64,000 nt of DNA from Streptococcus peroris ATCC 700780. GTDB taxonomy: Bacteria; Bacillota; Bacilli; Lactobacillales; Streptococcaceae. Position 1 is the first letter of the stretch; each line of letters opens with the position of its first letter. The stretch spans positions 577,606 through 641,605 of the forward strand of contig NZ_GL732463.1 in the NCBI RefSeq assembly GCF_000187585.1. The letters are read 5' to 3'. The translations under genes were made by a program, and so were the position numbers. A model generated the notes under the pieces. That model was not told the DNA's origin and made no database searches. It saw nothing but the letters and a program-made list of their open reading frames with translations. This document shows, in pieces, positions 25,988 to 38,132 of this stretch.

Positions 25988-28606
25988 ATGAAACAACTAT
26001 CTAGTGCACAAATTCGCCAAATGTGGCTTGATTTCTGGGCTACAAAAGGCCACTCAGTAGAACCATCTGTTAGCTTGGTTCCAGTAAACGATCCAACCCT
26101 TTTATGGATTAACTCAGGGGTTGCAACCCTCAAGAAATACTTCGACGGAACCATCAAACCTGAAAATCCACGGATTACCAATGCTCAAAAAGCAATTCGT
26201 ACCAACGATATCGAAAATGTAGGAAAGACTGCTCGTCACCATACCATGTTTGAAATGTTGGGGAACTTCTCTATCGGTGATTACTTCCGTGATGAAGCCA
26301 TCACTTGGGCATTTGAACTCTTGACGAGTCCAGAATGGTTTGACTTTCCTAAAGACAAACTTTACATGACTTATTATCCAGATGACAAGGATTCATACAA
26401 CCGCTGGGTGGAAGTTGGAGTAGATCCAAGTCACTTGATCCCAATCGAAGACAACTTCTGGGAAATCGGTGCAGGACCTTCAGGACCAGATACTGAAATC
26501 TTCTTTGACCGTGGAGAAGCTTTTGACCCAGATCATATCGGTATTCGTCTTCTTGCAGAAGATATCGAAAATGACCGTTACATCGAAATCTGGAATATTG
26601 TCTTGTCACAATTTAACGCAGACCCTGCTGTTCCTCGTAGTGAATACAAGGAATTGCCACACAAGAACATTGATACGGGCGCAGGTTTAGAGCGTTTGGT
26701 AGCCGTTATTCAAGGAGCGAAGACCAACTTTGAAACAGACCTCTTCATGCCAATCATCCGTGAAGTGGAAAAGATGTCTGGAAAAACCTACGATCCAGAT
26801 GGTGACAATATGAGCTTCAAGGTCATTGCAGACCACATTCGTTCTCTTTCATTTGCGATTGGTGATGGGGCTCTTCCAGGAAATGAAGGACGTGGCTATG
26901 TCCTTCGTCGTCTCCTCCGTCGTGCTTCTATGCATGGTCAAAAATTGGGGATCAACGAACCTTTCCTTTACAAATTGGTTCCAACTGTTGGAAAAATCAT
27001 GGAAAGCTATTACCCAGAAGTGCTTGAAAAACGTGACTTTATCGAAAAAATCGTTAAGAGTGAAGAAGAGTCATTTGCTCGTACCCTTCACTCAGGTCAA
27101 CACTTTGCTCAAGGTATCGTAGCTGACTTGAAGGCCAAAGGTCAATCTGTTATCGATGGACAAGACGTCTTTAAACTTTACGATACTTATGGATTCCCAG
27201 TTGAATTGACAGAAGAAATCGCTGAAGAAGCTGGTATGACTATCGATCGTGACGGATTTGAAGCAGCTATGAAGGAACAACAAGAACGTGCGCGTGCATC
27301 AGCTGTCAAAGGCGGATCTATGGGCATGCAAAATGAAACTCTTCAAAATATCACAGTTGAAAGTCACTTTAACTATAATGCTAGCCAATTGTCTTCTAAG
27401 TTGGTAGCTATCGTAGCGGACAATACAGAAGTAGAAGCTGTATCCGAAGGAACTGCTTCCCTCATTTTTGCTGAAACTCCATTCTACGCTGAAATGGGTG
27501 GACAGGTTGCGGACCATGGTCAAATCTTGGATGCTGTAGGGAATGTCGTAGCAAATGTTACAGATGTTCAAAAAGCACCAAATGGTCAACCACTCCATAC
27601 TGTTGAAGTTTTGGCACCTCTTGCTTTGAACCAAGAATATACCTTGGCTATTGATACCAATCGTCGTCACCGCGTTATGAAGAACCATACAGCAACTCAC
27701 TTGCTTCATGCAGCTCTTCATAACATTCTCGGAAATCATGCGACTCAAGCAGGATCTCTCAACGAAGTAGAATTCCTCCGTTTTGACTTTACACACTTCC
27801 AAGCCGTAACTCCTGAAGAATTACGTGCGATTGAACAACAAGTCAATGAAAAAATCTGGGAAGCTATTGCAATCAAGACAATTGAAACCGATATCGATAC
27901 AGCTAAAGAAATGGGAGCAATGGCCCTCTTCGGTGAGAAATACGGTAAAAATGTCCGTGTAGTAACCATTGGTGATTATTCTATTGAGCTTTGTGGTGGT
28001 ACTCACGTTGCCAATACTTCTGAGATTGGCCTCTTCAAAATTGTCAAAGAAGAAGGAATCGGTTCAGGAACTCGTCGTATCTTGGCAGTGACCGGTAAAG
28101 AAGCCTTTGAAGCTTATCGCCAACAAGAAGATGCTCTTAAAGTGGCTGCAGCTGCTTTGAAAGCTCCTCAACTTAAGGAAGTTCCTCATAAAGTGGAAGC
28201 TCTCCAAGAACAAGTGAAACAACTTCAAAAAGAAAATGCAGAATTGAAGGAAAAAGCAGCAGCAGTGGCAGCTGGTGATGTCTTCAAACATGTTCAAGAA
28301 GCGAATGGTCACAGCTTTATCGCAAGCCAAGTTTCTGTATCAGATGCTGGTGCCCTTCGTACCTTCGCAGATAACTGGAAACAAAAAGACTACTCTGATG
28401 TTCTTGTTCTTGTCGCAGCGATTGGTGACAAGGTAAATGTTCTAGTAGCCAGCAAGACAAAAGATGTACACGCAGGTAATGTGGTTAAAGAATTGGCTTC
28501 AATTGTCGATGGACGTGGTGGTGGTAAACCAGACATGGCCATGGCAGGAGGAAGCAACCAAGCGAAAATCCAAGAATTGTTGGATGCCGTAGCAGATAAA
28601 TTGTAA
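25988..28606 (+). CDS. alaS: Alanyl-tRNA synthetase
   Basis: 872 residues, full length. Catalytic domain begins [17 protein letters not shown] with class II motifs ([18 protein letters not shown]); the editing domain has [11 protein letters not shown] and CGGTHVANT, which bind zinc and remove mischarged Ser/Gly; the C-terminal domain has a coiled coil (about residues 720-755) and the oligomerising Ala-rich part with [20 protein letters not shown] precedes the ATG by 7 bases. It is controlled by the upstream T-box. Confidence 0.98.
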   Translation: MKQLSSAQIRQMWLDFWATKGHSVEPSVSLVPVNDPTLLWINSGVATLKKYFDGTIKPENPRITNAQKAIRTNDIENVGKTARHHTMFEMLGNFSIGDYFRDEAITWAFELLTSPEWFDFPKDKLYMTYYPDDKDSYNRWVEVGVDPSHLIPIEDNFWEIGAGPSGPDTEIFFDRGEAFDPDHIGIRLLAEDIENDRYIEIWNIVLSQFNADPAVPRSEYKELPHKNIDTGAGLERLVAVIQGAKTNFETDLFMPIIREVEKMSGKTYDPDGDNMSFKVIADHIRSLSFAIGDGALPGNEGRGYVLRRLLRRASMHGQKLGINEPFLYKLVPTVGKIMESYYPEVLEKRDFIEKIVKSEEESFARTLHSGQHFAQGIVADLKAKGQSVIDGQDVFKLYDTYGFPVELTEEIAEEAGMTIDRDGFEAAMKEQQERARASAVKGGSMGMQNETLQNITVESHFNYNASQLSSKLVAIVADNTEVEAVSEGTASLIFAETPFYAEMGGQVADHGQILDAVGNVVANVTDVQKAPNGQPLHTVEVLAPLALNQEYTLAIDTNRRHRVMKNHTATHLLHAALHNILGNHATQAGSLNEVEFLRFDFTHFQAVTPEELRAIEQQVNEKIWEAIAIKTIETDIDTAKEMGAMALFGEKYGKNVRVVTIGDYSIELCGGTHVANTSEIGLFKIVKEEGIGSGTRRILAVTGKEAFEAYRQQEDALKVAAAALKAPQLKEVPHKVEALQEQVKQLQKENAELKEKAAAVAAGDVFKHVQEANGHSFIASQVSVSDAGALRTFADNWKQKDYSDVLVLVAAIGDKVNVLVASKTKDVHAGNVVKELASIVDGRGGGKPDMAMAGGSNQAKIQELLDAVADKL

Positions 28607-28613
28607 GAAAATA

Positions 28614-28643
28614 AAGATCTATCCACTCGGATAGGTCTTTTTC
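28614..28643 (+). terminator. Terminator of alaS
   Basis: AAGATCTATCC (28614-28624) pairs with GGATAGGTCTT (one wobble) and runs into T5. Confidence 0.88.
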
Positions 28644-28649
28644 TGTGGA

Positions 28650-28683
28650 TAAGAAAAACTCCTCACACGAGATGTGAGGAGTT
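28650..28683 (-). terminator. Terminator of gdhA
   Basis: Reading on the minus strand, AACTCCTCACA pairs with TGTGAGGAGTT (28657-28667 with 28673-28683) and ends in TTTTTCTT. Confidence 0.88.
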
Positions 28684-28699
28684 ATATAGTTACTAGGAA

Positions 28700-30064
<1,365 letters not shown>

Positions 30065-30085
30065 TCATATTTTATTACATGAGAC

Positions 30086-30114
30086 ATTATAGCAGAATAA
30101 TATGCGCTTGTAAA
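30086..30114 (-). promoter_or_regulatory. Promoter of gdhA
   Basis: On the minus strand TTTACA (30114-30109), 17 bases, TATAAT (30091-30086). Confidence 0.85.
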
Positions 30115-30223
30115 GAAAAAAGTAGAATTTTCTAAAAATTCATTCAATTTCTAGAAAATACTGATTATAAAGCGCTTGGGCAGCATTTGAAATCAGTTAT
30201 TAAAAAAAGAAAAGAGAAAAATA

Positions 30224-30232
30224 TGGTATAAT
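30224..30232 (+). promoter_or_regulatory. Extended -10 promoter of pyrD
   Basis: TGGTATAAT about 33 bases before the start codon at 30266. Confidence 0.7.
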
Positions 30233-30265
30233 GATAAAAATAAGAGAAACTAAAGGAGCAGAACA

Positions 30266-31201
30266 ATGGTATCGACAAAAACGGAAATTGCTGGTTTTGA
30301 ATTTGACAACTGTCTCATGAATGCAGCAGGAGTGGCTTGCATGACTATTGAGGAGTTGGAGGAAGTCAAGCAGTCATCTGCAGGAACTTTTGTGACTAAG
30401 ACAGCAACATTGGAGGCTCGTCAAGGTAATCCAGAACCACGTTATCACGATGTACCGCTTGGTTCTATTAATTCTATGGGGTTACCAAATCATGGTTTAG
30501 ACTATTACTTGAACTATCTTTTGGAATTGCAAGATAAGGAACCAGACCGTACTTTCTTTCTATCTTTAGTTGGAATGTCTCCAGAGGAAACTCATACTAT
30601 TTTGAAAAAGGTTCAAGAAAGTGATTTCCGTGGTTTAACCGAACTCAATCTCTCATGCCCAAATGTTCCAGGAAAACCTCAGATTGCTTATGATTTTGAA
30701 ACGACTGATAAAATTTTGTCTGAAGTTTTTGCTTACTTTACTAAACCTTTGGGGATTAAGTTGCCACCGTATTTTGATATTGTTCACTTTGACCAAGCTG
30801 CAGCAATTTTTAACCAGTATCCACTTAAGTTTGTGAATTGTGTAAATTCAGTTGGAAACGGCCTTTATATAGAAGATGAGTCTGTCGTGATTCGACCTAA
30901 GAACGGCTTTGGTGGAATTGGTGGAGAATACATCAAACCAACAGCCCTTGCTAATGTTCATGCTTTTTACCAACGTCTCAAACCTGAAATTCAAATCATA
31001 GGAACCGGTGGAGTGCTTACAGGACGTGATGCCTTTGAACATATCCTATGTGGTGCCAGCATGGTTGAGATTGGAACTACACTTCACAAAGAAGGAGTAG
31101 CTGCTTTTGAGCGTATTACAAACGAGCTCAAAGAAATCATGGCGGAAAAGGGATATGAAAGCCTAGAGGATTTCCGTGGAAAATTGAAGTATATTGATTA
31201 A
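30266..31201 (+). CDS. pyrD: Dihydroorotate dehydrogenase, class 1A (fumarate-dependent)
   Basis: 311 residues. Cytosolic homodimeric flavoprotein that oxidises dihydroorotate to orotate in pyrimidine synthesis, passing electrons to fumarate. The catalytic cysteine is in [17 protein letters not shown]-binding regions include [15 protein letters not shown] and [20 protein letters not shown]. The catalytic Cys (rather than Ser) and the lack of a pyrK partner nearby support class 1A. It has its own promoter and is followed 32 bases later by holA. Confidence 0.95.
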   Translation: MVSTKTEIAGFEFDNCLMNAAGVACMTIEELEEVKQSSAGTFVTKTATLEARQGNPEPRYHDVPLGSINSMGLPNHGLDYYLNYLLELQDKEPDRTFFLSLVGMSPEETHTILKKVQESDFRGLTELNLSCPNVPGKPQIAYDFETTDKILSEVFAYFTKPLGIKLPPYFDIVHFDQAAAIFNQYPLKFVNCVNSVGNGLYIEDESVVIRPKNGFGGIGGEYIKPTALANVHAFYQRLKPEIQIIGTGGVLTGRDAFEHILCGASMVEIGTTLHKEGVAAFERITNELKEIMAEKGYESLEDFRGKLKYID

Positions 31202-31233
31202 ATAAAAGCGAAACTATAAAGAAAGGAGAACAA

Positions 31234-32271
31234 ATGCTAGCCATAGAAGAAAGTCGAAAGCTATCCTTAGCGAACCTTCCTAGTTTGACCCTGTTTACAG
31301 GGGCTGATCAAGGACAGTACGACATCATGAAGACTCAGGTTCTAAAGCAAATAGGGTACGACCCCGCAGATTTGAATTTTGCTTATTTTTACATGAAAGA
31401 AGTAGACTATAAAAGCTTGGAACTAGAGCTGGTCAGTCTTCCTTTCTTTGCGGATGAAAAAATTGTTATTTTAGATCATTTTCTCGATATAACGACAGCT
31501 AAAAAACGCTATCTAACTGATGATGAACTTAAGTCTTTTGAAGACTATCTGGAAAATCCTTTACCTTCAAGCAAATTAGTAATCTTTGCTGAAGGGAAGT
31601 TAGACAGCAAGAGACGTCTGGTCAAATTGCTTAAGCGAGATGCGGCAGTTTTTGAAGCTATCGAGCCAAAAGAGCAAGAGTTGAGAGCCTATTTTCAAAA
31701 GTGGGCTCAGGAACAAGGACTTACTTTTGATGGAAATTCCTTTGAACAGTTGCTTATCAAATCAGGCTTTCAATTCAGTGAAATTCAGAAAAACCTGCTC
31801 TTCTTACAATCTTATAAGGATAGTGGTCTGATAACAGAAGAAGATATTGTTGAAGCCATTCCAAAGACTTTGCAGGATAATATCTTTGATTTAACCCAAT
31901 TGATTTTAGGAGATAAGATTGATCAGGCGCGTGATTTAGTCAAAGATTTGACCTTGCAGGGAGAAGATGAGATTAAACTTATTGCCATTATGCTGGGGCA
32001 GTTCAGACTCTATACACAAGTGAAAATTTTGCAAGAATCTGGCCAAACAGAGTCTCAGATGGTCAGCAGTTTAGGTCACTATCTTGGTCGCAATCCGAAT
32101 CCCTATCAAATCAAATTTGCTCTTCGTGACACGCGAGGATTGTCCTTGAATTTCTTACAGGATTCTATTCGTCATCTCATCCAGGCAGATTACCAAATTA
32201 AGACTGGTGTTTACGAAAAAGGGTACTTGTTTGAGAAAGCTTTATTGCAGATTGCGAGCCAGTCAAATTGA
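31234..32271 (+). CDS. holA: DNA polymerase III delta subunit
   Basis: 345 residues of the clamp-loader delta family: an N-terminal AAA+-like domain (SLTLFTGADQGQYDIMKTQVL), the conserved FFADEKIVIL segment and a helical C-terminus containing GDKIDQARDLVKDL. It opens the sliding clamp during replication. AAAGGAG lies 6 bases before the ATG at 31234. Probably cotranscribed with pyrD; no terminator is visible before it. Confidence 0.93.
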   Translation: MLAIEESRKLSLANLPSLTLFTGADQGQYDIMKTQVLKQIGYDPADLNFAYFYMKEVDYKSLELELVSLPFFADEKIVILDHFLDITTAKKRYLTDDELKSFEDYLENPLPSSKLVIFAEGKLDSKRRLVKLLKRDAAVFEAIEPKEQELRAYFQKWAQEQGLTFDGNSFEQLLIKSGFQFSEIQKNLLFLQSYKDSGLITEEDIVEAIPKTLQDNIFDLTQLILGDKIDQARDLVKDLTLQGEDEIKLIAIMLGQFRLYTQVKILQESGQTESQMVSSLGHYLGRNPNPYQIKFALRDTRGLSLNFLQDSIRHLIQADYQIKTGVYEKGYLFEKALLQIASQSN

Positions 32272-32340
32272 GCAAAAAACTTGAAAAAACAGGATGATTG
32301 CGTTATCATTTTTATATAGAAAGAAAAAGAGGTATTACAG

Positions 32341-32946
32341 ATGGCTATTATCTTACCAGATCTTCCATACGCTTACGACGCCTTGGAACCATACATTGAT
32401 GCTGAAACAATGCACTTGCACCATGACAAACACCACCAAACATACGTAAACAACGCAAATGCAGCTCTTGAAAAACACCCTGAAATTGGTGAAGACCTCG
32501 AAGCATTGCTTGCGGACGTAGATTCTATCCCAGCTGATATCCGTCAAGCACTTATCAACAATGGTGGTGGACACTTGAACCACGCTCTTTTCTGGGAATT
32601 GATGACTCCTGAAAAAACAGCTCCTTCAGCAGAACTTGCAGCAGCAATCAATGAAACTTTCGGTTCATTCGAAGAATTCCAAGCAGCATTTACTGCGGCA
32701 GCAACAACTCGTTTTGGTTCTGGATGGGCATGGTTGGTTGTTAACAAAGAAGGTAAGCTTGAAGTGACTTCAACAGCAAACCAAGACACACCAATCTCAG
32801 AAGGTAAGAAACCAATCTTGGGCTTGGACGTTTGGGAACATGCATACTATGTGAAATACCGCAACGTTCGTCCTGACTACATCAAAGCTTTCTTCTCAGT
32901 GATTAACTGGAATAAAGTAAACGAACTCTACACAGTAGCTAAATAA
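32341..32946 (+). CDS. sodA: Manganese/iron superoxide dismutase
   Basis: 201 residues with the metal ligands visible in [25 protein letters not shown] and [18 protein letters not shown]. It removes superoxide in the cytosol. The GSGWAWLV segment and overall sequence fit the streptococcal Mn-dependent enzyme. GAGG precedes the ATG. A strong terminator follows. Confidence 0.97.
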   Translation: MAIILPDLPYAYDALEPYIDAETMHLHHDKHHQTYVNNANAALEKHPEIGEDLEALLADVDSIPADIRQALINNGGGHLNHALFWELMTPEKTAPSAELAAAINETFGSFEEFQAAFTAAATTRFGSGWAWLVVNKEGKLEVTSTANQDTPISEGKKPILGLDVWEHAYYVKYRNVRPDYIKAFFSVINWNKVNELYTVAK

Positions 32947-32959
32947 TGCAAACAGTAAT

Positions 32960-33001
32960 ACCTTTTGGTCATTATCTCATTTGACCAAAAGGTGTTTTTT
33001 G
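32960..33001 (+). terminator. Terminator of sodA
   Basis: Perfect 12-bp stem ACCTTTTGGTCA (32960-32971) / TGACCAAAAGGT (32982-32993), then T-run. Confidence 0.93.
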
Positions 33002-33060
33002 TTTGCTTTGATGAGAAGTATCTGTCTCATGATTTTCCTTTGTTGGATAGGCTTGATTTA

Positions 33061-33069
33061 TGGTATAAT
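33061..33069 (+). promoter_or_regulatory. Extended -10 promoter of the cpsY-lspA-rluD operon
   Basis: TGGTATAAT ends 27 bases before the start codon at 33097. Confidence 0.75.
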
Positions 33070-33096
33070 GATAAGATAGAAATCGAAGGAGAAATC

Positions 33097-34005
33097 ATGA
33101 ATATTCAACAATTACGCTACGTTGTTGCTATTGCAAATAGTGGTACTTTTCGAGAAGCGGCTGAAAAGATGTACGTTAGCCAACCCAGTCTATCTATTTC
33201 TGTAAGAGACTTGGAAAAAGAGCTAGGTTTCAAGATTTTTCGTAGAACCAGTTCAGGGACATTTCTCACTCGCCGTGGGATGGAATTTTATGAAAAGGCA
33301 CAAGAATTGGTCAAAGGATTTGATGTTTTCCAAAACCAGTATGCTAATTCTGAAGAGGAAAAAGACGAGTTTTCAATAGCCAGCCAGCACTATGATTTCT
33401 TACCACCAACCATTACAGCTTTTTCTCAAAAGTATCCTGAATATAAAAATTTCCGTATTTTTGAATCTACAACTGTTCAGATTTTGGATGAAGTAGCCCA
33501 AGGTCATAGTGAGATTGGAATTATCTACCTTAACAATCAAAACCAAAAAGGAATTATGCAACGGGTTGAAAAGTTAGGTCTTGAAGTGATTGAGTTGATT
33601 CCTTTCCAAACACATATCTATTTGCGTGAAGGACATCCTCTAGCCAAGAAAAAAGAGTTGGTCATGGAGGATTTGGCAGATTTGCCAACAGTTCGATTCA
33701 CACAAGAAAAGGATGAGTATCTTTATTACTCAGAAAACTTTGTGGATACAAGTGCCAGCTCTCAGATGTTTAACGTAACTGACCGCGCTACCTTAAATGG
33801 GATTCTTGAAAGAACAAATGCTTATGCGACTGGTTCTGGATTCTTAGATAGCGATAGCGTTAACGGGATCACCGTTATTCCACTAAATGATAATCTCAAT
33901 AATCGTATGGTTTATGTGAAACGTGAGGAAGTGGACTTGAGCCAAGCGGGAACCTTATTTGTAGAGGTTATGCAAGAGTATTTTGATCAGAAGAGGAAAT
34001 CATGA
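33097..34005 (+). CDS. cpsY: LysR-family regulator of the CpsY/MtaR type
   Basis: 302 residues: N-terminal winged helix ([39 protein letters not shown]) and a C-terminal effector domain. Sequence and the position directly before lspA and rluD match CpsY/MtaR, which in streptococci control methionine transport and resistance to neutrophil killing. The start at 33097 has AAGGAG upstream; an in-frame upstream start at 32965 lies inside the sodA terminator. It overlaps lspA by 4 bases. Confidence 0.85.
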   Translation: MNIQQLRYVVAIANSGTFREAAEKMYVSQPSLSISVRDLEKELGFKIFRRTSSGTFLTRRGMEFYEKAQELVKGFDVFQNQYANSEEEKDEFSIASQHYDFLPPTITAFSQKYPEYKNFRIFESTTVQILDEVAQGHSEIGIIYLNNQNQKGIMQRVEKLGLEVIELIPFQTHIYLREGHPLAKKKELVMEDLADLPTVRFTQEKDEYLYYSENFVDTSASSQMFNVTDRATLNGILERTNAYATGSGFLDSDSVNGITVIPLNDNLNNRMVYVKREEVDLSQAGTLFVEVMQEYFDQKRKS

Positions 34006-34463
34006 AAAAAAGAGGAATAATAGCAGGGATTATAGCAGCCTTGATTGTGATAGACCAATTAGTAAAGGCTTATGTCGTTCAGAATATTGCTATTGGTGAA
34101 ATCAAGTCATGGATCCCAAATCTAGTTAGTCTAACCTATCTGCAAAATAGAGGAGCTGCTTTTTCTATGCTCCAAGATCAACAGTGGTTTTTTGCCTTAA
34201 TCACCTTTGTAGTCATGGGGGTTGCTGTTTGGTATTTGCATAAACATATAGAAGACTCATTTTGGACGGTCTTTGGTCTAATTTTGATTATTGCAGGTGG
34301 CCTTGGGAACTTTATCGATCGCGTTAGTCAAGGTTTTGTCGTGGATATGTTTCACTTGGACTTTATCAATTTTGCGATTTTCAATGTGGCTGATAGTTAT
34401 CTGACAGTAGGGGTCGTTGTGTTATTGCTTGCAATGCTAAAAGAGGAAATGAATGGAAATTAA
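34002..34463 (+). CDS. lspA: Lipoprotein signal peptidase (signal peptidase II)
   Basis: 153 residues with four membrane segments. Aspartyl protease that cuts prolipoproteins before the lipid-modified cysteine. Catalytic Asp residues lie in GNFIDR and FNVADSY; the motif QNRGAAFSM is also conserved. Start overlaps cpsY (ATGA) and the end overlaps rluD by 11 bases. Confidence 0.97.
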   Translation: MKKRGIIAGIIAALIVIDQLVKAYVVQNIAIGEIKSWIPNLVSLTYLQNRGAAFSMLQDQQWFFALITFVVMGVAVWYLHKHIEDSFWTVFGLILIIAGGLGNFIDRVSQGFVVDMFHLDFINFAIFNVADSYLTVGVVVLLLAMLKEEMNGN

Positions 34464-35346
34464 AATTGAAACCGGCGGGGTACGCTTAGATAAGGCTTTG
34501 TCAGATTTGACAGAACTGTCCCGTAGTCTCGCCAATGAACAAATCAAGTCTGGTCAAGTCTTGGTCAATGGTCAGTTAAAAAAAGCTAAGTACTCAGTTC
34601 AAGAAGGGGATGTTATCACTTACCAAGTTCCAGAACCAGAGGTTTTGGAGTATGTAGCTGAAGATATTCCTTTAGAGATTGTGTATCAAGATGAGGATGT
34701 AGCAGTAGTCAATAAGCCTCAAGGCATGGTCGTTCATCCAAGTGCTGGTCATACCAGTGGTACCTTGGTTAATGCCCTCATGTATCATATCAAGGATCTT
34801 TCTGGTATCAATGGTGTGCTTCGTCCAGGGATTGTTCATCGTATTGATAAAGATACATCTGGACTCTTGATGATTGCTAAAAATGATGAAGCACACTTAG
34901 CACTGGCTCAAGAATTGAAGGACAAGAAGTCTCTTCGTAAATATTGGGCCATCGTTCATGGAAATATTCCAAATGACCGAGGTGTTATTGAGGCGCCGAT
35001 TGGTCGAAGTGAAAAAGACCGTAAGAAACAAGCTGTGACAGCTAAAGGGAAACCAGCAGTAACGCGTTTTCGCGTCTTAGAACGCTTTGGTGATTATACC
35101 TTACTGGAATTACAACTGGAAACAGGACGAACACACCAAATCCGTGTACACATGGCTTATATCGGTCATCCTGTTGCTGGGGATGAGGTTTACGGTCCTC
35201 GTAAAACCCTAAAGGGTCATGGGCAATTTCTCCATGCTAAGACACTTGGATTTACCCATCCAAGAACTGGTGAAACCATGGAATTTACTTCCGATATTCC
35301 AGAAATATTCAAGCAAACCTTGGAGAAACTTAGAAATGAACAATAA
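34453..35346 (+). CDS. rluD: Large-subunit pseudouridine synthase, RluD/YlyB family
   Basis: 297 residues: an N-terminal S4 RNA-binding domain (about residues 9-60) and a catalytic domain with the active-site aspartate in [12 protein letters not shown]. It converts uridines in 23S rRNA to pseudouridine; the YlyB/RluD subgroup is the best fit, but target positions are inferred from family. It is the last gene of the cpsY operon and shares a bidirectional terminator with ffh. Confidence 0.92.
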   Translation: MEIKIETGGVRLDKALSDLTELSRSLANEQIKSGQVLVNGQLKKAKYSVQEGDVITYQVPEPEVLEYVAEDIPLEIVYQDEDVAVVNKPQGMVVHPSAGHTSGTLVNALMYHIKDLSGINGVLRPGIVHRIDKDTSGLLMIAKNDEAHLALAQELKDKKSLRKYWAIVHGNIPNDRGVIEAPIGRSEKDRKKQAVTAKGKPAVTRFRVLERFGDYTLLELQLETGRTHQIRVHMAYIGHPVAGDEVYGPRKTLKGHGQFLHAKTLGFTHPRTGETMEFTSDIPEIFKQTLEKLRNEQ

Positions 35347-35374
35347 AAAAAGGACTCAGTTGAGTCCTTTTTAT
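35347..35374. terminator. Bidirectional terminator between rluD and ffh
   Basis: AAAGGACTCA (35349-35358) / TGAGTCCTTT (35361-35370), with flanking A and T runs. Confidence 0.88.
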
Positions 35375-36936
35375 TTGCGTTTTTTCTTGGCTTTTTTCAT
35401 TTTGTTGGCCATGCGTTTCATGGATTGCTTCATAGCAAATTCACCGATTTTACCCTTGAGACCTCCACCAAGCATCTGGCTCATATCAGGCATTCCGGCT
35501 CCTCCAAGAGCAGACATATCCGGCATACCACCTTGCCCCATCATACCTTCAAGGGCTGACATATCCATGCCACCAGGCATATTTTTAGGAAGGTTGTTAG
35601 GGTTAATACCCATTTGCTTCATCATCTTGTTCATATCACCTGACATGACACCTTGCATGAGTTGTTTGGCTTGGTTAAAGTCTTTGATGAACTTGTTGAC
35701 ATCGATAAAGGTATTACCAGAACCAGCTGCGATACGACGACGACGGCTTGGAGTGAGCAAATCTGGATTTTCACGTTCTTCCGGAGTCATAGAAGACACG
35801 ATGGCACGTTTGCGAGCAATCTGTTTTTCATCCACCTTCATATTTTGAAGGGCAGGATTGTTGGCCATACCAGGAATCATCTTGAGCAAATCTTCCATTG
35901 GGCCCATATTTTGTACCTGATCCAACTGATCGATGAAATCGTTGAAATCAAAGGTGTTTTCCCGCATCTTTTCAGCCATTTCAAAGGCTTTTTGCTCATC
36001 GTACTCTTGGGAAGCTTTCTCAATCAGAGTCAGCATATCACCCATACCGAGAATCCGGCTTGCCATGCGGTCAGGGTGGAAGGTTTCAATGTCGGTAATT
36101 TTTTCACCAGTACCAGTGAATTTGATTGGTTTTCCTGTGATATGACGAACAGAAAGGGCCGCACCACCACGAGTGTCCCCGTCAATCTTGGTAAGGATGA
36201 CACCGGTAACTTCTAATTGAGCGTTAAATTCTCGCGCAACGTTAGCAGCTTCTTGACCAATCATGGCATCGATAACGAGAAGGATTTCATTTGGTTGAGC
36301 AAGAGCTTTAACATCACGAAGCTCATTCATGAGGAGCTCGTCAATTTGCAGACGACCAGCCGTATCAATCAAAACATAGTCGTTATGGTTGGCTTTAGCT
36401 TGCTCTAAACCTTGGCGAACAATCTCCACTGCAGGTACTTCAGTTCCAAGAGCAAAGACAGGAACGTCAATTTGTTGTCCCAGTGTTTTCAATTGGTCAA
36501 TAGCTGCGGGACGATAGATGTCGGCCGCAATCATCAAAGGACGAGCATCCTCTTCTTTTTTGAGTTTGTTGGCAAGTTTTCCAGCGAAGGTTGTTTTACC
36601 AGCCCCTTGCAAACCAACCATCATGATAATAGTTGGGATTTTTGGAGATTTGATGATTTCAGCAGTGTCTGAACCAAGAACTGCCGTCAATTCTTCATTG
36701 ACAATCTTGATGATTTGTTGGGCTGGATTGAGGGTATCGATCACTTCATGCCCAATGGCACGTTCACGAACCTTCTTGATAAAATCCTTGACAACAGGCA
36801 GAGCTACATCGGCTTCTAAAAGAGCCAGACGAATTTCCTTGGTTGCTTCTTGGATATCGCTCTCTGTAATTTTTCCTTTTTTACGTAGGTTTTTAAAGAC
36901 GTTCTGCAAACGTTCTGTTAAATTTTCAAATGCCAT
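35371..36936 (-). CDS. ffh: Signal recognition particle protein Ffh (SRP54)
   Basis: 521 residues: N domain, GTPase (G) domain with GLQGAGKTT, DTAGR and TKIDGDTRGGAAL, and a Met/Gly-rich M domain with a basic C-terminus that binds signal sequences and SRP RNA. Works with FtsY (encoded at 45776) to target membrane proteins to the translocon. It lies 11 bases downstream of ylxM in the same transcript. Confidence 0.97.
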   Translation of the reverse strand: MAFENLTERLQNVFKNLRKKGKITESDIQEATKEIRLALLEADVALPVVKDFIKKVRERAIGHEVIDTLNPAQQIIKIVNEELTAVLGSDTAEIIKSPKIPTIIMMVGLQGAGKTTFAGKLANKLKKEEDARPLMIAADIYRPAAIDQLKTLGQQIDVPVFALGTEVPAVEIVRQGLEQAKANHNDYVLIDTAGRLQIDELLMNELRDVKALAQPNEILLVIDAMIGQEAANVAREFNAQLEVTGVILTKIDGDTRGGAALSVRHITGKPIKFTGTGEKITDIETFHPDRMASRILGMGDMLTLIEKASQEYDEQKAFEMAEKMRENTFDFNDFIDQLDQVQNMGPMEDLLKMIPGMANNPALQNMKVDEKQIARKRAIVSSMTPEERENPDLLTPSRRRRIAAGSGNTFIDVNKFIKDFNQAKQLMQGVMSGDMNKMMKQMGINPNNLPKNMPGGMDMSALEGMMGQGGMPDMSALGGAGMPDMSQMLGGGLKGKIGEFAMKQSMKRMANKMKKAKKKRK

Positions 36937-36947
36937 ATTTATTCCTC

Positions 36948-37280
36948 TTATTCTCTATTATCAATACTTGTTAAAATCTCAACTTGCTCTTGGAGAAAGG
37001 TATCCTCTGGATAACGCTCCAAAATCTGATCAAAAATCTGACTGCGGACAATGTAATCAGAGTACATATGAAGCTTCATTTCATAATCTTCCAGTATCTT
37101 TTCTGTACGCTTGATGTTATCATAAACAGCCTGACGACTGACACCGAATTCTTCAGCGATTTCAGCGAGACTATAATCGTCTGCATAGTAGAGTTCGATG
37201 TAGTTCATCTGCTTATCAGTCAAAAGGGCTGCATAAAACTCAAACAGAGCATTCATACGATTGGTTTTTTCAATTTCCAT
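36948..37280 (-). CDS. ylxM: YlxM/UPF0122 family helix-turn-helix protein
   Basis: 110 residues with a sigma-factor-like helix-turn-helix ([22 protein letters not shown]). In streptococci YlxM binds the SRP components and modulates Ffh/FtsY activity; the gene always precedes ffh. The -10 box TGGTATAAT lies only 7 bases before the ATG and no ribosome binding site is present, so the mRNA should be leaderless. Confidence 0.92.
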   Translation of the reverse strand: MEIEKTNRMNALFEFYAALLTDKQMNYIELYYADDYSLAEIAEEFGVSRQAVYDNIKRTEKILEDYEMKLHMYSDYIVRSQIFDQILERYPEDTFLQEQVEILTSIDNRE

Positions 37281-37287
37281 AAGATTT

Positions 37288-37296
37288 ATTATACCA
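37288..37296 (-). promoter_or_regulatory. Extended -10 promoter of ylxM-ffh, giving a leaderless mRNA
   Basis: On the minus strand TGGTATAAT (37296-37288) is followed by AAATCTT and then the ATG at 37280. This is the same spacing as at hemW. Confidence 0.75.
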
Positions 37297-37390
37297 AAAG
37301 AAAGGGTAATTTGCTAGCAGAGGAGTGATTTTATAGGGAATTCAGTAAACTCATCTATACTGTTATTTTTCTGACGTTGAGGGCTTTTTT

Positions 37391-37399
37391 TGGTATAAT
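37391..37399 (+). promoter_or_regulatory. Extended -10 promoter of rnc-smc
   Basis: TGGTATAAT 34 bases before the rnc start codon. Confidence 0.75.
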
Positions 37400-37433
37400 A
37401 GAAAGGACTGTAATTAGTTAGAAAGGGCTTAGT

Positions 37434-38132
37434 ATGAAAGAACTACAAACTGTACTAAAAAATCGTTTTGCAATTGAATTTGCAGATCAAAACTTACTTG
37501 AAACTGCCTTTACGCATACCAGCTATGCCAATGAGCACCGCCTCTTAAAAATTTCACATAATGAACGCTTGGAATTTTTAGGAGACGCTGTTCTGCAGTT
37601 ATTGATTTCAGAATATCTGTATAAGAAATATCCTAAAAAACCAGAAGGAGATTTGTCTAAACTTCGTGCCATGATTGTCCGTGAAGAAAGTTTAGCTGGT
37701 TTTGCGCGTGACTGTCAATTTGATGAATTTATCAAACTTGGTAAGGGTGAAGAAAAATCTGGAGGTCGACATAGAGATACGATTCTTGGTGATGCCTTTG
37801 AAGCTTTTTTAGGTGCGTTGCTTTTGGACAAGGATGTTGCTACAGTGAAAAACTTTATTTATACAGTCATGATTCCGAAGGTTGAGACAGGTGATTTTGA
37901 GATGATTACGGACTACAAGACTCATCTTCAAGAATTACTTCAGGTCAATGGAGATGTAGATATTTGTTATCAAGTTACTTCAGAGACAGGGCCTGCGCAT
38001 GATAAGATATTTGAAGTAGAAGTGCTCGTTGAAGGAACAAGTATCGGAAAAGGGCAAGGGCGTTCTAAAAAATTAGCGGAGCAGGAAGCTGCTAAAAATG
38101 CAGTCGAGAAAGGGCTGGATTCATGTATTTAA
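37434..38132 (+). CDS. rnc: Ribonuclease III
   Basis: 232 residues: RNase III catalytic domain with the signature [14 protein letters not shown] and the second acidic site [17 protein letters not shown], then a C-terminal double-stranded-RNA-binding domain (about residues 160-230). It processes rRNA precursors and structured RNAs. It overlaps smc by 10 bases, the standard streptococcal arrangement. Confidence 0.97.
   Translation: MKELQTVLKNRFAIEFADQNLLETAFTHTSYANEHRLLKISHNERLEFLGDAVLQLLISEYLYKKYPKKPEGDLSKLRAMIVREESLAGFARDCQFDEFIKLGKGEEKSGGRHRDTILGDAFEAFLGALLLDKDVATVKNFIYTVMIPKVETGDFEMITDYKTHLQELLQVNGDVDICYQVTSETGPAHDKIFEVEVLVEGTSIGKGQGRSKKLAEQEAAKNAVEKGLDSCI

Noticed and set aside
30104..30180. 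GCGCTT-containing segments resembling CcpA (cre) sites near the gdhA promoter
   Set aside because: Only one half of the consensus fits in each case, so I could not support a cre site.
32965..33096. Longer form of the LysR regulator starting at 32965
   Set aside because: The extension reads through the sodA terminator and the promoter; the start at 33097 has a proper ribosome binding site and the family N-terminus.
35653..36672. Plus-strand open frames antisense to ffh
   Set aside because: Same reason: overlapping, compositionally odd and opposite a conserved GTPase gene.
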